Under the pieces are notes generated by a model. It was not told the DNA's origin. It searched no databases and worked only from the letters and a program-made list of their open reading frames with translations. Shown here piece after piece: positions 1-8,593 of a stretch of DNA of 32,086 nt (positions are counted from its first letter, which is position 1; the number at the start of each line of letters is the position of its first letter). The translations under genes were made by a program, and so were the position numbers. Source of the stretch: Pseudomonas sp. A-1 (GTDB taxonomy: Bacteria > Pseudomonadota > Gammaproteobacteria > Pseudomonadales > Pseudomonadaceae); the NCBI RefSeq assembly GCF_004801855.1, contig NZ_SSTC01000051.1, positions 1 through 32,086 of the forward strand. Reading direction: 5' to 3'.

Positions 1-1047
1 CCGGTCGCCGCCCCGTCCGCCCCGGTTGCCGTGCCGCCGCCGGCACCCGCTGCCAGGCCCGAGCCGCTGGCGGAGCCCGTGGCCGCGGCCCCGGTGGCCG
101 CGGAGAAGCCTGCCAAGCTCGGCTTCTTCGCCCGTCTCAAGCAGGGCCTGGCCAAGACCAGCGCCAGCATCGGCGAGGGCATGGCCAGCCTGTTCCTCGG
201 CAAGAAGGCCATCGACGACGACCTGCTCGACGAGCTGGAGACCCGCCTGCTGACCGCCGACGTCGGCGTCGAGGCGACCAGCGCGATCATGCAGAGCCTG
301 ACCAGGCGCGTGTCGCGCAAGGAGCTGGCCGACAGCGACGCGCTGTACCAGGCGCTGCAGGAGGAGCTGGCCGCCATCCTGCGCCCGGTCGAGCAGCCGC
401 TGGCGATCGAGGCCGGCAGCAAGCCCTACGTGATCCTGGTGGTCGGCGTGAACGGCGCCGGCAAGACCACCACCATCGGCAAGCTGGCCAAGAAGCTGCA
501 GGACGAGGGCAAGAAGGTCATGCTCGCCGCCGGCGACACCTTCCGCGCCGCCGCCGTCGAGCAGCTGCAGGTGTGGGGCGAGCGCAACGGCATCCCGGTG
601 ATCGCCCAGCACACCGGCGCCGATTCCGCCTCGGTGATCTTCGACGCGGTGCAGGCCGCCCAGGCGCGCGGCATCGACGTGCTGATCGCCGACACCGCCG
701 GCCGCCTGCACACCAAGGACAACCTGATGGAGGAGCTGAAGAAGGTCCGTCGGGTGATCGGCAAGCTCGACGAGAGCGCGCCGCACGAGACCCTGCTGGT
801 GCTGGATGCCGGCACCGGACAGAACGCCCTCAGCCAGGCGCGCCTGTTCCACCAGGCGGTCAGCCTCAGTGGCCTGGCGCTGACCAAGCTGGACGGCACC
901 GCCAAGGGCGGGGTGATCTTCGCCCTGGCCAAGCAGATGGCGCTGCCGATCCGCTACGTCGGCGTCGGCGAGGGCATCGACGACCTGCGCCCGTTCGAGG
1001 CCGAGGCCTTCGTCAAGGCGCTGTTCGCAGGACAGGAGAGCGCATGA
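1..1047 (+). CDS. ftsY: Signal recognition particle receptor FtsY (5' end cut off)
   Basis: FtsY is the SRP receptor GTPase that docks ribosome-nascent chain-SRP complexes at the inner membrane for co-translational insertion. The reading frame is open from base 1 and the Ala/Pro/Glu-rich start looks like the inner part of the acidic A domain, so the gene begins upstream; the GTG at 31 is probably internal. The NG domain is complete. A helical N domain follows the [10 protein letters not shown] segment. The G domain has the P-loop GVNGAGKTT (bases 445-471), DTFRAAA, the DTAGR switch and the TKLDG guanine-specificity motif. The gene ends in an ATGA overlap with ftsE, giving the classic ftsY-ftsE-ftsX order. 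Identification is very secure; only the true start is unseen. Confidence 0.97.
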   Translation, partial: PVAAPSAPVAVPPPAPAARPEPLAEPVAAAPVAAEKPAKLGFFARLKQGLAKTSASIGEGMASLFLGKKAIDDDLLDELETRLLTADVGVEATSAIMQSLTRRVSRKELADSDALYQALQEELAAILRPVEQPLAIEAGSKPYVILVVGVNGAGKTTTIGKLAKKLQDEGKKVMLAAGDTFRAAAVEQLQVWGERNGIPVIAQHTGADSASVIFDAVQAAQARGIDVLIADTAGRLHTKDNLMEELKKVRRVIGKLDESAPHETLLVLDAGTGQNALSQARLFHQAVSLSGLALTKLDGTAKGGVIFALAKQMALPIRYVGVGEGIDDLRPFEAEAFVKALFAGQESA

Positions 1048-1712
1048 TCCGTTTCGAGCAGGTGGGCAAGCGGTATCCCAACGGCCACGTCGGCCTGCAC
1101 GAACTGAGCTTCCGCGCCCGGCGCGGCGAGTTCCTCTTCGTTACCGGGCACTCGGGGGCCGGCAAGAGCACCCTGCTGCGCCTGCTGCTGGCGCTGGAGC
1201 GGCCGACCAGCGGCAAGCTGCTGCTGGCCGGCCAGGACATCGGGGCCATCGGCAATTCCGAGATTCCCTTCCTGCGCCGGCAGATCGGCGTGGTGTTCCA
1301 GAACCACCACCTGCTGTTCGACCGCAGCGTGTTCGACAACGTCGCCCTGCCGCTGCAGATCCTCGGCCTGCCGCGCGCCGAGATCGAGCAGCGGGTCGGC
1401 GAGGCGCTGGAGCGGGTATCGCTGAAGGACATGGGCGAGGCGCTGCCCGCCGACCTGTCCAGCGGCCAGCAGCAGCGCGTCGGCATCGCCCGTGCGGTGG
1501 TGCACCAGCCGGCCCTGCTGCTCGCCGACGAGCCCACCGGCAACCTCGACCCGCGCCTGGCGGCCGAGATCATGGGCGTGTTCGAGGACATCAACCGTAT
1601 GGGGACCACCGTGCTGATCGCCAGCCATGACCTTGCCCTGATCGCGCGCATGCGCCATCGCCTGCTGACCCTGCAACGCGGTCGCCTGATCGGCGACGGA
1701 GAGCCCAGCTGA
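1044..1712 (+). CDS. ftsE: Cell division ATP-binding protein FtsE
   Basis: FtsE is the ATPase of the FtsEX complex, an ABC transporter-like divisome component that activates septal peptidoglycan hydrolases from the cytoplasmic side. The 222-residue length is typical. Visible ABC motifs are Walker A GHSGAGKST (about 35-43), the Q-loop Gln in VVFQN (about 86), the signature LSSGQQQR (138-145), Walker B ALLLADE (157-163) and the H-loop His in ASHD (195). The ATG sits in an ATGA overlap with the ftsY stop and the stop overlaps the ftsX start, so translation of the three genes is probably coupled. An alternative upstream start in this frame would lie inside ftsY and is not credible. Confidence 0.97.
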   Translation: MIRFEQVGKRYPNGHVGLHELSFRARRGEFLFVTGHSGAGKSTLLRLLLALERPTSGKLLLAGQDIGAIGNSEIPFLRRQIGVVFQNHHLLFDRSVFDNVALPLQILGLPRAEIEQRVGEALERVSLKDMGEALPADLSSGQQQRVGIARAVVHQPALLLADEPTGNLDPRLAAEIMGVFEDINRMGTTVLIASHDLALIARMRHRLLTLQRGRLIGDGEPS

Positions 1713-2722
1713 TGGGGGCCAGCAAGCAACTGCCGCGCGGCGCCGAGGAAGGCGCCCCGGAGCAGCGCCAGCGCCGCCTGCAGGAGGCCGAGACCACCGA
1801 CTGGGGTGGCCTGCTGCGTGCCTACCTGGACAGTCATCGCGCCAGCCTGGCCGACAGCCTGCGTCGCCTGGCCCGCCAGCCGTTCGGCAGCTTCCTCACC
1901 TGCCTGGTGATGGGCATCGCCCTGGCGCTGCCGATGGGCCTGTCCCTGCTGCTGGACAGCGTCGAGCGCCTCGGCGGCTCCTGGCAGCGCGCCGCGCAGA
2001 TCTCGGTGTTCCTCGACCTGGAGGTGGCCGACGTCGAAGGCCAGGCGCTGCGCGAGCAGATCGCCGGGATGGACGGCGTGCTCGCCGCCGAGTGGATCAG
2101 CCGCGAGCAGGGGCTCGAGCAGCTGCAGCAGCACTCCGGCCTCGGCGATGCGCTCAGGGAACTGCCGGACAACCCGCTGCCGGCGGTGGTGCTGGTCACC
2201 CCGCAGGAGGTCGACAAGGCCGGCCTGGAGGCACTGCGCGCGCGCCTGGCGGAGCTGCCCGGCGTCGAGCAGGCGCAGCTCGACCTGCTGTGGGTCGAGC
2301 GCTTGGGCGCCATCCTCCACCTCGGCGAGCGCTTCATCTTCGGTCTGGCCGTGGTGCTGATCCTCGCCCTGCTGCTGGTGATCGGCAACACCATCCGCCT
2401 GCACATCGAGAACCGCCGCGCCGAGATCGAGGTGATCAAGCTGGTCGGCGGCACCGACGGCTACGTGCGCCGGCCGTTCCTGTACACCGGCGCCTTCTAC
2501 GGCATCGGCGCCGGCCTGCTGGCCTGGGGCGTGCTGGAGTACGGGCTGAACTGGCTGAACCAGTCGGTGGTCGGCCTGGCCGGGCTGTACGACAGCGACT
2601 TCGCCCTCGGCGGCGTGCCGGCCGAGGACGGCCTGTCGTTGCTGGTCGGTGCATTGCTGCTCGGCTGGGTCGGTGCCTGGCTGGCGGTGGCGCGCCACCT
2701 GCGCCAGCTCGCCCCGCAGTGA
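1712..2722 (+). CDS. ftsX: Cell division protein FtsX
   Basis: FtsX is the membrane partner of FtsE and transmits ATPase-driven changes across the inner membrane to periplasmic activators of cell-wall amidases. The 336-residue protein has a long charged N-terminal cytoplasmic tail, a first membrane segment at about 60-82, a periplasmic domain of about 120 residues, and three more membrane segments near 208-228, 258-278 and 307-326, which is the FtsX topology. The conserved stretch IENRRAEIEVIKLVGGTDGYVRRPF lies between segments 2 and 3; its first part is the FtsX/MacB-like signature. The start overlaps the ftsE stop as TGATG. It is the last gene of the ftsYEX run; about 140 bases separate it from rpoH. 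Confidence 0.96.
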   Translation: MGASKQLPRGAEEGAPEQRQRRLQEAETTDWGGLLRAYLDSHRASLADSLRRLARQPFGSFLTCLVMGIALALPMGLSLLLDSVERLGGSWQRAAQISVFLDLEVADVEGQALREQIAGMDGVLAAEWISREQGLEQLQQHSGLGDALRELPDNPLPAVVLVTPQEVDKAGLEALRARLAELPGVEQAQLDLLWVERLGAILHLGERFIFGLAVVLILALLLVIGNTIRLHIENRRAEIEVIKLVGGTDGYVRRPFLYTGAFYGIGAGLLAWGVLEYGLNWLNQSVVGLAGLYDSDFALGGVPAEDGLSLLVGALLLGWVGAWLAVARHLRQLAPQ

Positions 2723-2742
2723 GACGAAGCGTCGTTACTCCG

Positions 2743-2782
2743 TTGTAAGTTATTGTTTTGTAAGGGTTTTCCGGCTTGTAAG
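2743..2782 (+). repeat. Three direct TTGTAAG repeats upstream of rpoH
   Basis: The heptamer TTGTAAG occurs at 2743-2749, 2758-2764 and 2776-2782, with 15 and 18 base start-to-start spacing, in an AT-rich island between ftsX and rpoH. The last copy abuts the sigma-E-like -35 element. The arrangement suggests a protein-binding array or a UP-like element, but no regulator is assigned. Confidence 0.5.
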
Positions 2783-2783
2783 G

Positions 2784-2811
2784 GAACTTTTCGCGGGCAT
2801 TCACAGTCTTA
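2784..2811 (+). promoter_or_regulatory. Sigma-E/AlgU-like promoter for rpoH
   Basis: GAACTT (2784-2789), a 17-base spacer and TCTTA (2807-2811) closely match the extracytoplasmic sigma-22 (AlgU/RpoE) pattern of GAACTT with TCTGA. In P. aeruginosa rpoH is known to have an AlgU-dependent promoter, which supports the assignment. It would join envelope stress to the heat-shock regulon. Confidence 0.6.
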
Positions 2812-2829
2812 TCGGCACAGTGCTATAGT
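2800..2829 (+). promoter_or_regulatory. Sigma-70-like promoter for rpoH
   Basis: TTCACA (2800-2805), an 18-base spacer and TATAGT (2824-2829) fit a housekeeping promoter. It overlaps the sigma-E-like site, so the two polymerase forms would probably compete. Transcription would begin just before the GGAGG at 2851-2855, leaving a leader of roughly 25-30 bases. Confidence 0.5.
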
Positions 2830-2861
2830 CACCAGCCGATTCGGTAACCTGGAGGATGTCC

Positions 2862-3716
<855 letters not shown>

Positions 3717-3732
3717 CCGGCAAGCGCCGCGC

Positions 3733-3770
3733 AACGCGAAAGCCGCATCCCCGGGTGCGGCTTTCGCGTT
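3733..3770 (+). terminator. Hairpin terminator between convergent rpoH and mtgA
   Basis: A perfect 15-base inverted repeat, AACGCGAAAGCCGCA (3733-3747) with TGCGGCTTTCGCGTT (3756-3770), encloses an eight-base loop. It follows the rpoH stop by 16 bases and lies just beyond the mtgA stop, so it can end transcription from both sides. The rightward arm ends in a short T-rich run. Confidence 0.85.
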
Positions 3771-3778
3771 TCTGCGCG

Positions 3779-4483
3779 CTACAGACGCTGGAGGTAGTGG
3801 CTGCCGCCCAGCTGCCACATCTGCTGGCGGATCCAGTTCGCCCGGCGGCTGACGTAGGCGCTCGGCCGGCCGGCGCTCCAGGTGCGCGGGCTGGGCAGCA
3901 CGGCGGCGAGCAGGCTGGCCTGCTGGCGCGACAGGTAGGGGGCGCCCCGGCCGAAGTGGTGGCGCGCCGCCGCCTCGGCGCCGAACACGCCGTTGCCCCA
4001 CTCGGCGCTGTTGAGGTAGACCTCGAGGATGCGCTGCTTGGGCCACAGGGTCTCGATCAGCAGGGTGAACCAGGCCTCCAGGCCCTTGCGCAGCCAGCTG
4101 CGCCCGGACCACAGGAACAGGTTCTTGGCCACCTGCTGGCTGAGCGTGCTGGCGCCGCGCAGGCTGCCGCCGCGCTCGTTGTGCGCCAGGGCGGCGCGGA
4201 TCGCGGCCGTGTCGAAGCCCCAGTGCTCGGCGAACTTCTGGTCCTCGGCGGCGATCACCGCCACCTTGAGGTCGTCCGGCAGCTCGGTCCACGGCCGCCA
4301 GGTGCGCTGCAGGTCGATCGGCTCGCCCGTGAACCACGATTCCAGCTTGCGCTCGACCATCAGCGCCGTGCCCGGCGGCGGCAGCCAGCGCAGCAGCAGC
4401 ACGACGAGGACGCTGGCGAGCAGGGCGCCGAGCAGTGTGCGGGCGGCGAGGGCGGACAGGCGGCGGAGCGGGAGGCGACGCAT
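3779..4483 (-). CDS. mtgA: Monofunctional peptidoglycan glycosyltransferase MtgA
   Basis: MtgA polymerises lipid II into glycan strands at the periplasmic face of the inner membrane without transpeptidation. The 234-residue protein has one N-terminal membrane anchor (about 15-33) and a single GT51 domain. Family motifs are the catalytic-Glu segment [12 protein letters not shown] (Glu80), [13 protein letters not shown] (about 105-117) and [23 protein letters not shown] (about 151-171). The frame opens further upstream, but the ATG at 4483 puts the hydrophobic anchor where the family has it. It is convergent with rpoH and divergent from the DUF423 gene. The ribosome site is weak. The identification is secure. 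Confidence 0.95.
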   Translation of the reverse strand: MRRLPLRRLSALAARTLLGALLASVLVVLLLRWLPPPGTALMVERKLESWFTGEPIDLQRTWRPWTELPDDLKVAVIAAEDQKFAEHWGFDTAAIRAALAHNERGGSLRGASTLSQQVAKNLFLWSGRSWLRKGLEAWFTLLIETLWPKQRILEVYLNSAEWGNGVFGAEAAARHHFGRGAPYLSRQQASLLAAVLPSPRTWSAGRPSAYVSRRANWIRQQMWQLGGSHYLQRL

Positions 4484-4514
4484 GGCGGACCGGGGCAGGG
4501 CGGACGAAGGCGCC

Positions 4515-4520
4515 AGTATA
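4515..4520 (-). promoter_or_regulatory. Possible -10 element for mtgA
   Basis: On the minus strand TATACT, a near-perfect -10 hexamer, lies 31 bases before the mtgA ATG. I see no good -35 at 16-18 bases, so this is a partial match only. Confidence 0.3.
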
Positions 4521-4574
4521 GCGGCCCGCCCGCAGCGCTGCCGGCAGTCCGTCGCGCCGGCGGGTTTGCCAGCG

Positions 4575-4616
4575 CCGGCGGGGGCGGCGATCATGTGCCG
4601 CTGTCGCCCCCGCCGG
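4575..4616 (+). promoter_or_regulatory. Leader hairpin overlapping the DUF423 ribosome site
   Basis: A perfect 12-base inverted repeat, CCGGCGGGGGCG (4575-4586) with CGCCCCCGCCGG (4605-4616), surrounds an 18-base loop. The right arm runs into the GGAAG ribosome site (4615-4619) of the DUF423 gene starting at 4626. Folding could mask translation initiation. It has no T-tract and so does not look like a terminator. Confidence 0.4.
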
Positions 4617-4625
4617 AAGCCTGCC

Positions 4626-5006
4626 ATGTCCCGCCTGTTCGTCCTGTTCGCCGCCGTCTTCGGTCTCGCCGGGGTCGGCCTCGGCGCCTTCGCCGCCCAT
4701 GGCCTGCGTGGCCGTCTCAGCCCCGAGTACCTGGCGGTATTCCAGACCGGGGTGCTCTACCAGCTGGTCCACGCCCTGGCCCTGCTCGGCGTCGGCGCGC
4801 TCGCCCTGCACTGGCGCTCGCGCCTGCTGGCGGCGTCCGGCGGCCTGTTCGCCGCCGGCATCCTGCTGTTCTCCGGCAGCCTGTACCTGCTGACCCTGAG
4901 CGGCCTCAGGGTCGGCATGGTCACCCCGCTGGGCGGCGTCTGCTTCCTCGCCGGCTGGCTGTGCCTGGCGCTGGCCGCCTGGCGGGCCCGGCCGCAGGCC
5001 GGCTGA
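4626..5006 (+). CDS. DUF423 family inner-membrane protein
   Basis: This is a 126-residue, very hydrophobic protein of the DUF423 (YgdD-like) family. It begins with the family's hallmark stretch of the type [16 protein letters not shown] (about 12-27) and has [15 protein letters not shown] after the first loop, both typical of the family. About four membrane segments can be seen, near 3-25, 44-62, 67-86 and 96-118. Its biochemical role is not established in any organism I know. The ATG at 4626 follows a GGAAG site that sits at the edge of a strong hairpin. It is divergent from mtgA and upstream of thiS, which has its own promoter-like sequence. The family call is firm; the function is unknown. 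Confidence 0.88.
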   Translation: MSRLFVLFAAVFGLAGVGLGAFAAHGLRGRLSPEYLAVFQTGVLYQLVHALALLGVGALALHWRSRLLAASGGLFAAGILLFSGSLYLLTLSGLRVGMVTPLGGVCFLAGWLCLALAAWRARPQAG

Positions 5007-5023
5007 GCCGCCTGGCCGGCGCC

Positions 5024-5053
5024 TTGGTCATCCCCTGCGATCGGCGCTAGAAT
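5024..5053 (+). promoter_or_regulatory. Sigma-70-like promoter for thiS-thiG
   Basis: TTGGTC (5024-5029), an 18-base spacer and TAGAAT (5048-5053) lie 33 bases before the thiS start. I see no TPP riboswitch (THI box) in the short leader. Confidence 0.45.
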
Positions 5054-5086
5054 GCCGGCTTTCCCTGAGTTTGCGAGCGGATACCC

Positions 5087-5287
5087 ATGCGCATTCAGCT
5101 GAATGGCGAAGCTCTCGATCTGCCCGACGGCCTGTCCGTCGCCGACCTGCTGAGCCGCCTCGACCTGGCCGGCAAGCGCGTGGCGGTCGAGCTCAACCTC
5201 GATATCGTGCCGCGCAGCCAGCACGCCGTCACCCGGCTCGGCGACGGCGACCGGGTCGAGGTGGTGCATGCCATCGGCGGCGGCTAG
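5087..5287 (+). CDS. thiS: Sulfur carrier protein ThiS
   Basis: ThiS is a small ubiquitin-fold protein that carries sulfur as a C-terminal thiocarboxylate for thiazole formation in thiamin synthesis. The 66-residue length and the C-terminal Gly-Gly (protein ends AIGGG) are diagnostic; the terminal glycine is adenylated and then loaded with sulfur. The N-terminal MRIQLNGE and the central LSVADLL fit the beta-grasp family. It lies directly before thiG, its partner, with a 51-base gap, so the two are almost certainly cotranscribed. The adenylating enzyme ThiF/MoeB is not in the window. Confidence 0.95.
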   Translation: MRIQLNGEALDLPDGLSVADLLSRLDLAGKRVAVELNLDIVPRSQHAVTRLGDGDRVEVVHAIGGG

Positions 5288-5338
5288 CGTCCGGAGCCCG
5301 TCCGTCCCCCGTTTCCGCCCGTTCGAATGGAGCCTCCC

Positions 5339-6136
5339 ATGACCCAGTCCTCCCGCACCGACAAGCCGCTGGTTCTCGCCGGCCGCACCTACAACTCGCG
5401 CCTGCTGGTCGGTACCGGCAAGTACAAGGATCTCGACGAGACCCGCCGCGCCATCGAGGCTTCCGGCGCGGAGATCGTCACCGTCGCGGTGCGCCGCACC
5501 AACATCGGCCAGAACCCCGGCGAGCCGAACCTGCTCGACGTGATCAGCCCGGACAAGTACACCATCCTGCCCAACACCGCCGGCTGCTACGACGCGGTGG
5601 AGGCGGTGCGCACCTGCCGCCTGGCCCGCGAGCTGCTCGACGGTCACAAGCTGGTCAAGCTGGAAGTGCTGGCCGACCAGAAGACCCTGTTCCCCAACGT
5701 CATCGAGACCCTCAAGGCCGCCGAGACCCTGGTCAAGGACGGCTTCGACGTGATGGTCTACACCAGCGACGACCCGATCATCGCCCGCCAGCTGGCCGAG
5801 ATCGGCTGCATCGCGGTGATGCCGCTGGCCGGCCTGATCGGCACTGGCCTGGGCATCTGCAACCCGTACAACCTGCGCATCATCCTCGAGGAGGCCAGCG
5901 TGCCGGTGCTGGTGGATGCCGGCGTGGGCACCGCGTCGGATGCGGCCATCGCCATGGAGCTGGGCTGCGAGGCGGTGCTGATGAACAGCGCCATCGCCCA
6001 CGCCCAGGACCCGGTGCTGATGGCCGAGGCGATGAAGCACGCCATCGTCGCCGGCCGCCTGGCCTACCTGGCCGGGCGCATGCCGAAGAAGCTGTACGCC
6101 AGCGCCTCGTCGCCGCTGGAAGGCTTGATCCGTTAA
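5339..6136 (+). CDS. thiG: Thiazole synthase ThiG
   Basis: ThiG condenses 1-deoxy-D-xylulose 5-phosphate, dehydroglycine (or glycine imine) and ThiS thiocarboxylate to make the thiamin thiazole phosphate in the cytoplasm. The 265-residue TIM-barrel protein contains [10 protein letters not shown], the VKLEV strand whose Lys (about 107) forms the Schiff base with the sugar, and the phosphate-binding end [21 protein letters not shown] prefer the ATG at 5339 over the in-frame ATG at 5327, because GGAG at 5329-5332 is then six bases away and the length equals the P. aeruginosa protein as I remember it. It is followed by a terminator hairpin, so thiS-thiG looks like a two-gene unit. Confidence 0.96.
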   Translation: MTQSSRTDKPLVLAGRTYNSRLLVGTGKYKDLDETRRAIEASGAEIVTVAVRRTNIGQNPGEPNLLDVISPDKYTILPNTAGCYDAVEAVRTCRLARELLDGHKLVKLEVLADQKTLFPNVIETLKAAETLVKDGFDVMVYTSDDPIIARQLAEIGCIAVMPLAGLIGTGLGICNPYNLRIILEEASVPVLVDAGVGTASDAAIAMELGCEAVLMNSAIAHAQDPVLMAEAMKHAIVAGRLAYLAGRMPKKLYASASSPLEGLIR

Positions 6137-6173
6137 TCGTCCGGACGGCGCCCGGCGCCGTCCTCCCCACACG

Positions 6174-6206
6174 CGAGCCCTGCCCTGCGGCAGGGCTCGT
6201 TCGTCT
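6174..6206 (+). terminator. Terminator after thiG
   Basis: An 11-base perfect stem, CGAGCCCTGCC (6174-6184) with GGCAGGGCTCG (6189-6199), has a four-base loop and is followed by the T-rich TTCGTCTTT. A smaller eight-base hairpin (6144-6162) lies just before it. Together they separate thiG from trmB, though trmB begins only 15 bases later. Confidence 0.7.
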
Positions 6207-6220
6207 TTCAGGAAGGGTTC

Positions 6221-6943
6221 ATGACCGACGAAATCCAACAAGCGCCGGACACCGCCGGCGAAGCGCGGCGGATGCGCACCATCAAGAGCTTCGTGATGCG
6301 CGCCGGGCGCATGACGGAAGGGCAGCAGCGCGGCCTCGAGCTGGGCTGGCCGAAGTTCGGCCTGCAGCTGGAGGACGGCCTGCGTGACTTCGACCAGCTG
6401 TTCGGACGCACCGCGCCGCGCACCTTCGAGATCGGCTTCGGCATGGGCCACGCGACCCTGGAGATGGCCGCCGCGGCGCCGGAGCAGGACTTCATCGGCG
6501 TCGAGGTGCACAGGCCGGGCGTTGGCGCCCTGCTCAGCGGCGCCCTGGCGCAGGACCTGACCAACATCCGCGTGTACAGCTGCGATGCGCTGGACGTGCT
6601 GCGCCAGTGCGTGGCCGACGCCAGCCTGGATCGCGTGCTGCTGTTCTTCCCCGATCCCTGGCACAAGGCCAAGCACAACAAGCGCCGCATCGTGCAGCCG
6701 GCGTTCGCCGAGCTGGTGCGGCAGAAGCTCAGGGTCGGTGGCGTGCTGCACATGGCCACCGACTGGCAGCCCTATGCCGAGCACATGCTCGAGGTGATGA
6801 GCGCGGCGCCCGGCTACCGCAACCTGGCGGCGGACGGCGGCTACGTGCCGCGCCCGGAGGAGCGCCCGGTCACCAAGTTCGAGCGTCGCGGCGAGCGCCT
6901 CGGCCACGGCGTGTGGGACCTCAAGTTCCAGCGCGTCGACTGA
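6221..6943 (+). CDS. trmB: tRNA (guanine-N7-)-methyltransferase TrmB
   Basis: TrmB methylates N7 of guanosine 46 in the variable loop of many tRNAs using S-adenosylmethionine. The 240-residue protein carries the SAM-binding motif [15 protein letters not shown] (about 69-83), IGVEVHRPG (about 92-100) and the family signature [17 protein letters not shown] (about 142-158), which contains catalytic and tRNA-binding residues. The start follows a good ribosome site (GGAAGG, about five bases before the ATG). A terminator hairpin lies just upstream, so it may need a promoter I could not identify or depend on read-through. The call is secure. Confidence 0.96.
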   Translation: MTDEIQQAPDTAGEARRMRTIKSFVMRAGRMTEGQQRGLELGWPKFGLQLEDGLRDFDQLFGRTAPRTFEIGFGMGHATLEMAAAAPEQDFIGVEVHRPGVGALLSGALAQDLTNIRVYSCDALDVLRQCVADASLDRVLLFFPDPWHKAKHNKRRIVQPAFAELVRQKLRVGGVLHMATDWQPYAEHMLEVMSAAPGYRNLAADGGYVPRPEERPVTKFERRGERLGHGVWDLKFQRVD

Positions 6944-6950
6944 TCGAGAT

Positions 6951-6981
6951 CGCGCAAGCCGGGCATCGCCCGGCTTGCGCG
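6951..6981. terminator. Bidirectional hairpin between trmB and the DUF3392 gene
   Basis: A perfect 14-base stem, CGCGCAAGCCGGGC (6951-6964) with GCCCGGCTTGCGCG (6968-6981), has a three-base loop. It sits seven bases after the trmB stop and 25 bases past the end of the convergent DUF3392 gene. There is no strong T-tract on either side, so its efficiency is uncertain. Confidence 0.65.
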
Positions 6982-7006
6982 TTGCCGGCCACCCGGCAGG
7001 CGGGCC

Positions 7007-7330
7007 TCAGTTGCGCTCGGCCAGCATGCCGATGGCGACCAGGGTGGTGACCAGCACCGGCGCCAGGGTGTAGTTGTTCAGCTGCTCCAGCCCCCTGACC
7101 AGCCAGGGCGGCAGGTAGACGATGGCAGCGCCATACACTGCGGCGCAGAGGGCAACGAACATCAGGGTGCGCAGCACGAAGTTCATGCTGCCGACTCTCT
7201 GTTGCGTCCATGCCTTGAAGCTGGGGCCCAGTACGACCAGCAGGGCGGCCATCAGGCCCAGCGCGATCTCGTCGAGATGACCACGGCACCAGCGCGAAGC
7301 GGTGACGAAAAGCTCGAGCATGGCTTCCAT
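7007..7330 (-). CDS. DUF3392 family membrane protein
   Basis: This 107-residue inner-membrane protein matches the DUF3392 family in length and pattern: an N-terminal amphipathic stretch, a first membrane segment at about 20-38 (IALGLMAALLVVLGP), the conserved NFVLRTLMFVALCAAVYGA (about 50-68) and a last hydrophobic segment near 87-105. Similar proteins occur in Pseudomonas and Vibrio; I know of no assigned function. I chose the ATG at 7330 because AAGGAG lies six bases upstream on the minus strand; an internal ATG at 7321 is less well placed. It is followed by the hairpin shared with trmB and is separated from hemW by about 117 bases, so it may be its own transcription unit. Confidence 0.85.
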   Translation of the reverse strand: MEAMLELFVTASRWCRGHLDEIALGLMAALLVVLGPSFKAWTQQRVGSMNFVLRTLMFVALCAAVYGAAIVYLPPWLVRGLEQLNNYTLAPVLVTTLVAIGMLAERN

Positions 7331-7419
7331 GCAGACTCCTTGTCGGCGATCACAGAATTGACGCGCAGTCTATCAGGTTTTTGCGTGCTGCCAGCCGGGG
7401 GGCGGCAGCGGATGGTCGT

Positions 7420-7437
7420 AGCCCCGCGAACGGGGCT
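7420..7437 (-). terminator. UUCG-loop hairpin after hemW
   Basis: On the minus strand AGCCCCG-TTCG-CGGGGCT forms a seven-base stem with the very stable UUCG tetraloop, 11 bases past the hemW stop. No T-tract follows, so it may mark the transcript end or protect the 3' end rather than being a full intrinsic terminator. Confidence 0.45.
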
Positions 7438-7447
7438 GGACGTCCTT

Positions 7448-8593
7448 TCAGGGCAGGAAGTGCTGCAGCAGGTCGTTGAGGAACAACTGGCCGCGGGCGG
7501 TGGGCCTGAGCCACTGCGGATCGCTGTCCAGCAGCCCGGCCGCGCGCGCCGCGGCGCAGCCCTCGGCGAGGGTGGCCAGCGGCAGGCCGGTGCGCTGCTC
7601 GAACAGCGCGGCCGGCACGCCCGCGGTGAGGCGCAGGGCGTTCATCAGGAACTCGAAGGGCAGCTCGCTCGCCTCCAGTACCCGCTCGCCGGCCTGGAAG
7701 CGCTTGGCCGGGTCGAGATAGTCCCTGGGCAGGCGGGTCTTCCAGCTGCGGCGGATGCGCCCGTCCGGCTCGCTCAGCTTGGCGTGGGCGCCGGCGCCGA
7801 TGCCGAGGAAGTCGCCGAAGGTCCAGTAGTTGAGGTTGTGCCGGGCGCGGCGACCATCGCGGGCGTAGGCCGAGGTCTCGTACTGGGCGAAGCCCTCGGC
7901 GGCGAGCAGCGCCTGGCCGGCCTCCTGGATGTCCCAGAGGATGTCGTCCTTGGGGATCTCCGGCGGCTGGCTCCAGAACAGCGTGTTCGGCTCCAGGGTC
8001 AGCTGGTACCAGGACAGGTGGGTCGGCCCCAGGTCGATGGCCTGGCGCAGGTCGGCCAGCGCGCCTTCGACGTCCTGGCCGGGCAGGCCGTGCATCAGGT
8101 CGAGGTTGAAGTTGTCGAAGCCGGCCGCGCGGGCCATCCCGGCGGCGCGCACCGCCTCGAGGCCGTCGTGGATGCGCCCCAGTGCCTTGAGCTGCTCGGT
8201 CTGGAAGCTCTGCACGCCGATCGACAGGCGGTTGATGCCGAGGCTGCGGTAGTCGCGGAACTTGGCCTGCTCGAAGGTGCCGGGATTGGCCTCGAGGGTG
8301 ATCTCGATGTCGCGGGCGAAGCCCAGGCGCCGCTCGACACCCTGCAGCAGGCTGTCGAGGGCGCGCGCCGAGAACAGGCTGGGTGTGCCGCCGCCGAAGA
8401 AGATCGAGCCCAGCTCGCGGCCGTGGGCGGCGGGAAGGTCAAGGTCGAGGTCGGCGAGCAGGGCGTCGACGTAGGCCTCCTCCGGCAGCTCGGGGCCGGC
8501 GGCATGGGAGTTGAAGTCGCAGTACGGACACTTGCGCACGCACCACGGGATGTGCACGTACAGCGCCAGCGGCGGCAGCTGGAACAGGCTCAA
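7448..8593 (-). CDS. hemW: Radical SAM heme chaperone HemW
   Basis: HemW is a radical SAM protein, formerly annotated as an oxygen-independent coproporphyrinogen oxidase, that binds heme and is thought to insert it into respiratory enzymes. The 381-residue protein has the [4Fe-4S] motif CVRKCPYC (Cys18, 22 and 25, spacing C-x3-C-x2-C), the family sequence [17 protein letters not shown], the radical SAM segment FFGGGTPS and the C-terminal HemN domain. No ATG fits; the TTG at 8593 gives the expected N-terminus and overlaps the rdgB stop as TTGA, which implies translational coupling. The Cys pattern is the HemW type. It is the last gene of the metX-metW-DUF4426-rdgB-hemW run. Confidence 0.93.
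   Translation of the reverse strand: MSLFQLPPLALYVHIPWCVRKCPYCDFNSHAAGPELPEEAYVDALLADLDLDLPAAHGRELGSIFFGGGTPSLFSARALDSLLQGVERRLGFARDIEITLEANPGTFEQAKFRDYRSLGINRLSIGVQSFQTEQLKALGRIHDGLEAVRAAGMARAAGFDNFNLDLMHGLPGQDVEGALADLRQAIDLGPTHLSWYQLTLEPNTLFWSQPPEIPKDDILWDIQEAGQALLAAEGFAQYETSAYARDGRRARHNLNYWTFGDFLGIGAGAHAKLSEPDGRIRRSWKTRLPRDYLDPAKRFQAGERVLEASELPFEFLMNALRLTAGVPAALFEQRTGLPLATLAEGCAAARAAGLLDSDPQWLRPTARGQLFLNDLLQHFLP

Noticed and set aside
2856-2858. ATG at 2856 as the rpoH start
   Set aside because: The GGAGG ribosome site ends at 2855, leaving no spacing; the next in-frame ATG at 2862 has ideal spacing and gives the usual length.
5007-5086. Possible TPP riboswitch before thiS
   Set aside because: The leader after the predicted promoter is only about 25-30 bases and lacks the conserved CUGAGA and ACCUGA elements.
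4757-6907. Very long open frame on the minus strand (about 716 codons) opposite the DUF423 gene, thiS, thiG and trmB
   Set aside because: It is antisense to four genes recognised with high confidence; its residue make-up is low-complexity and it has no recognisable domain. Such frames are common in GC-rich DNA.
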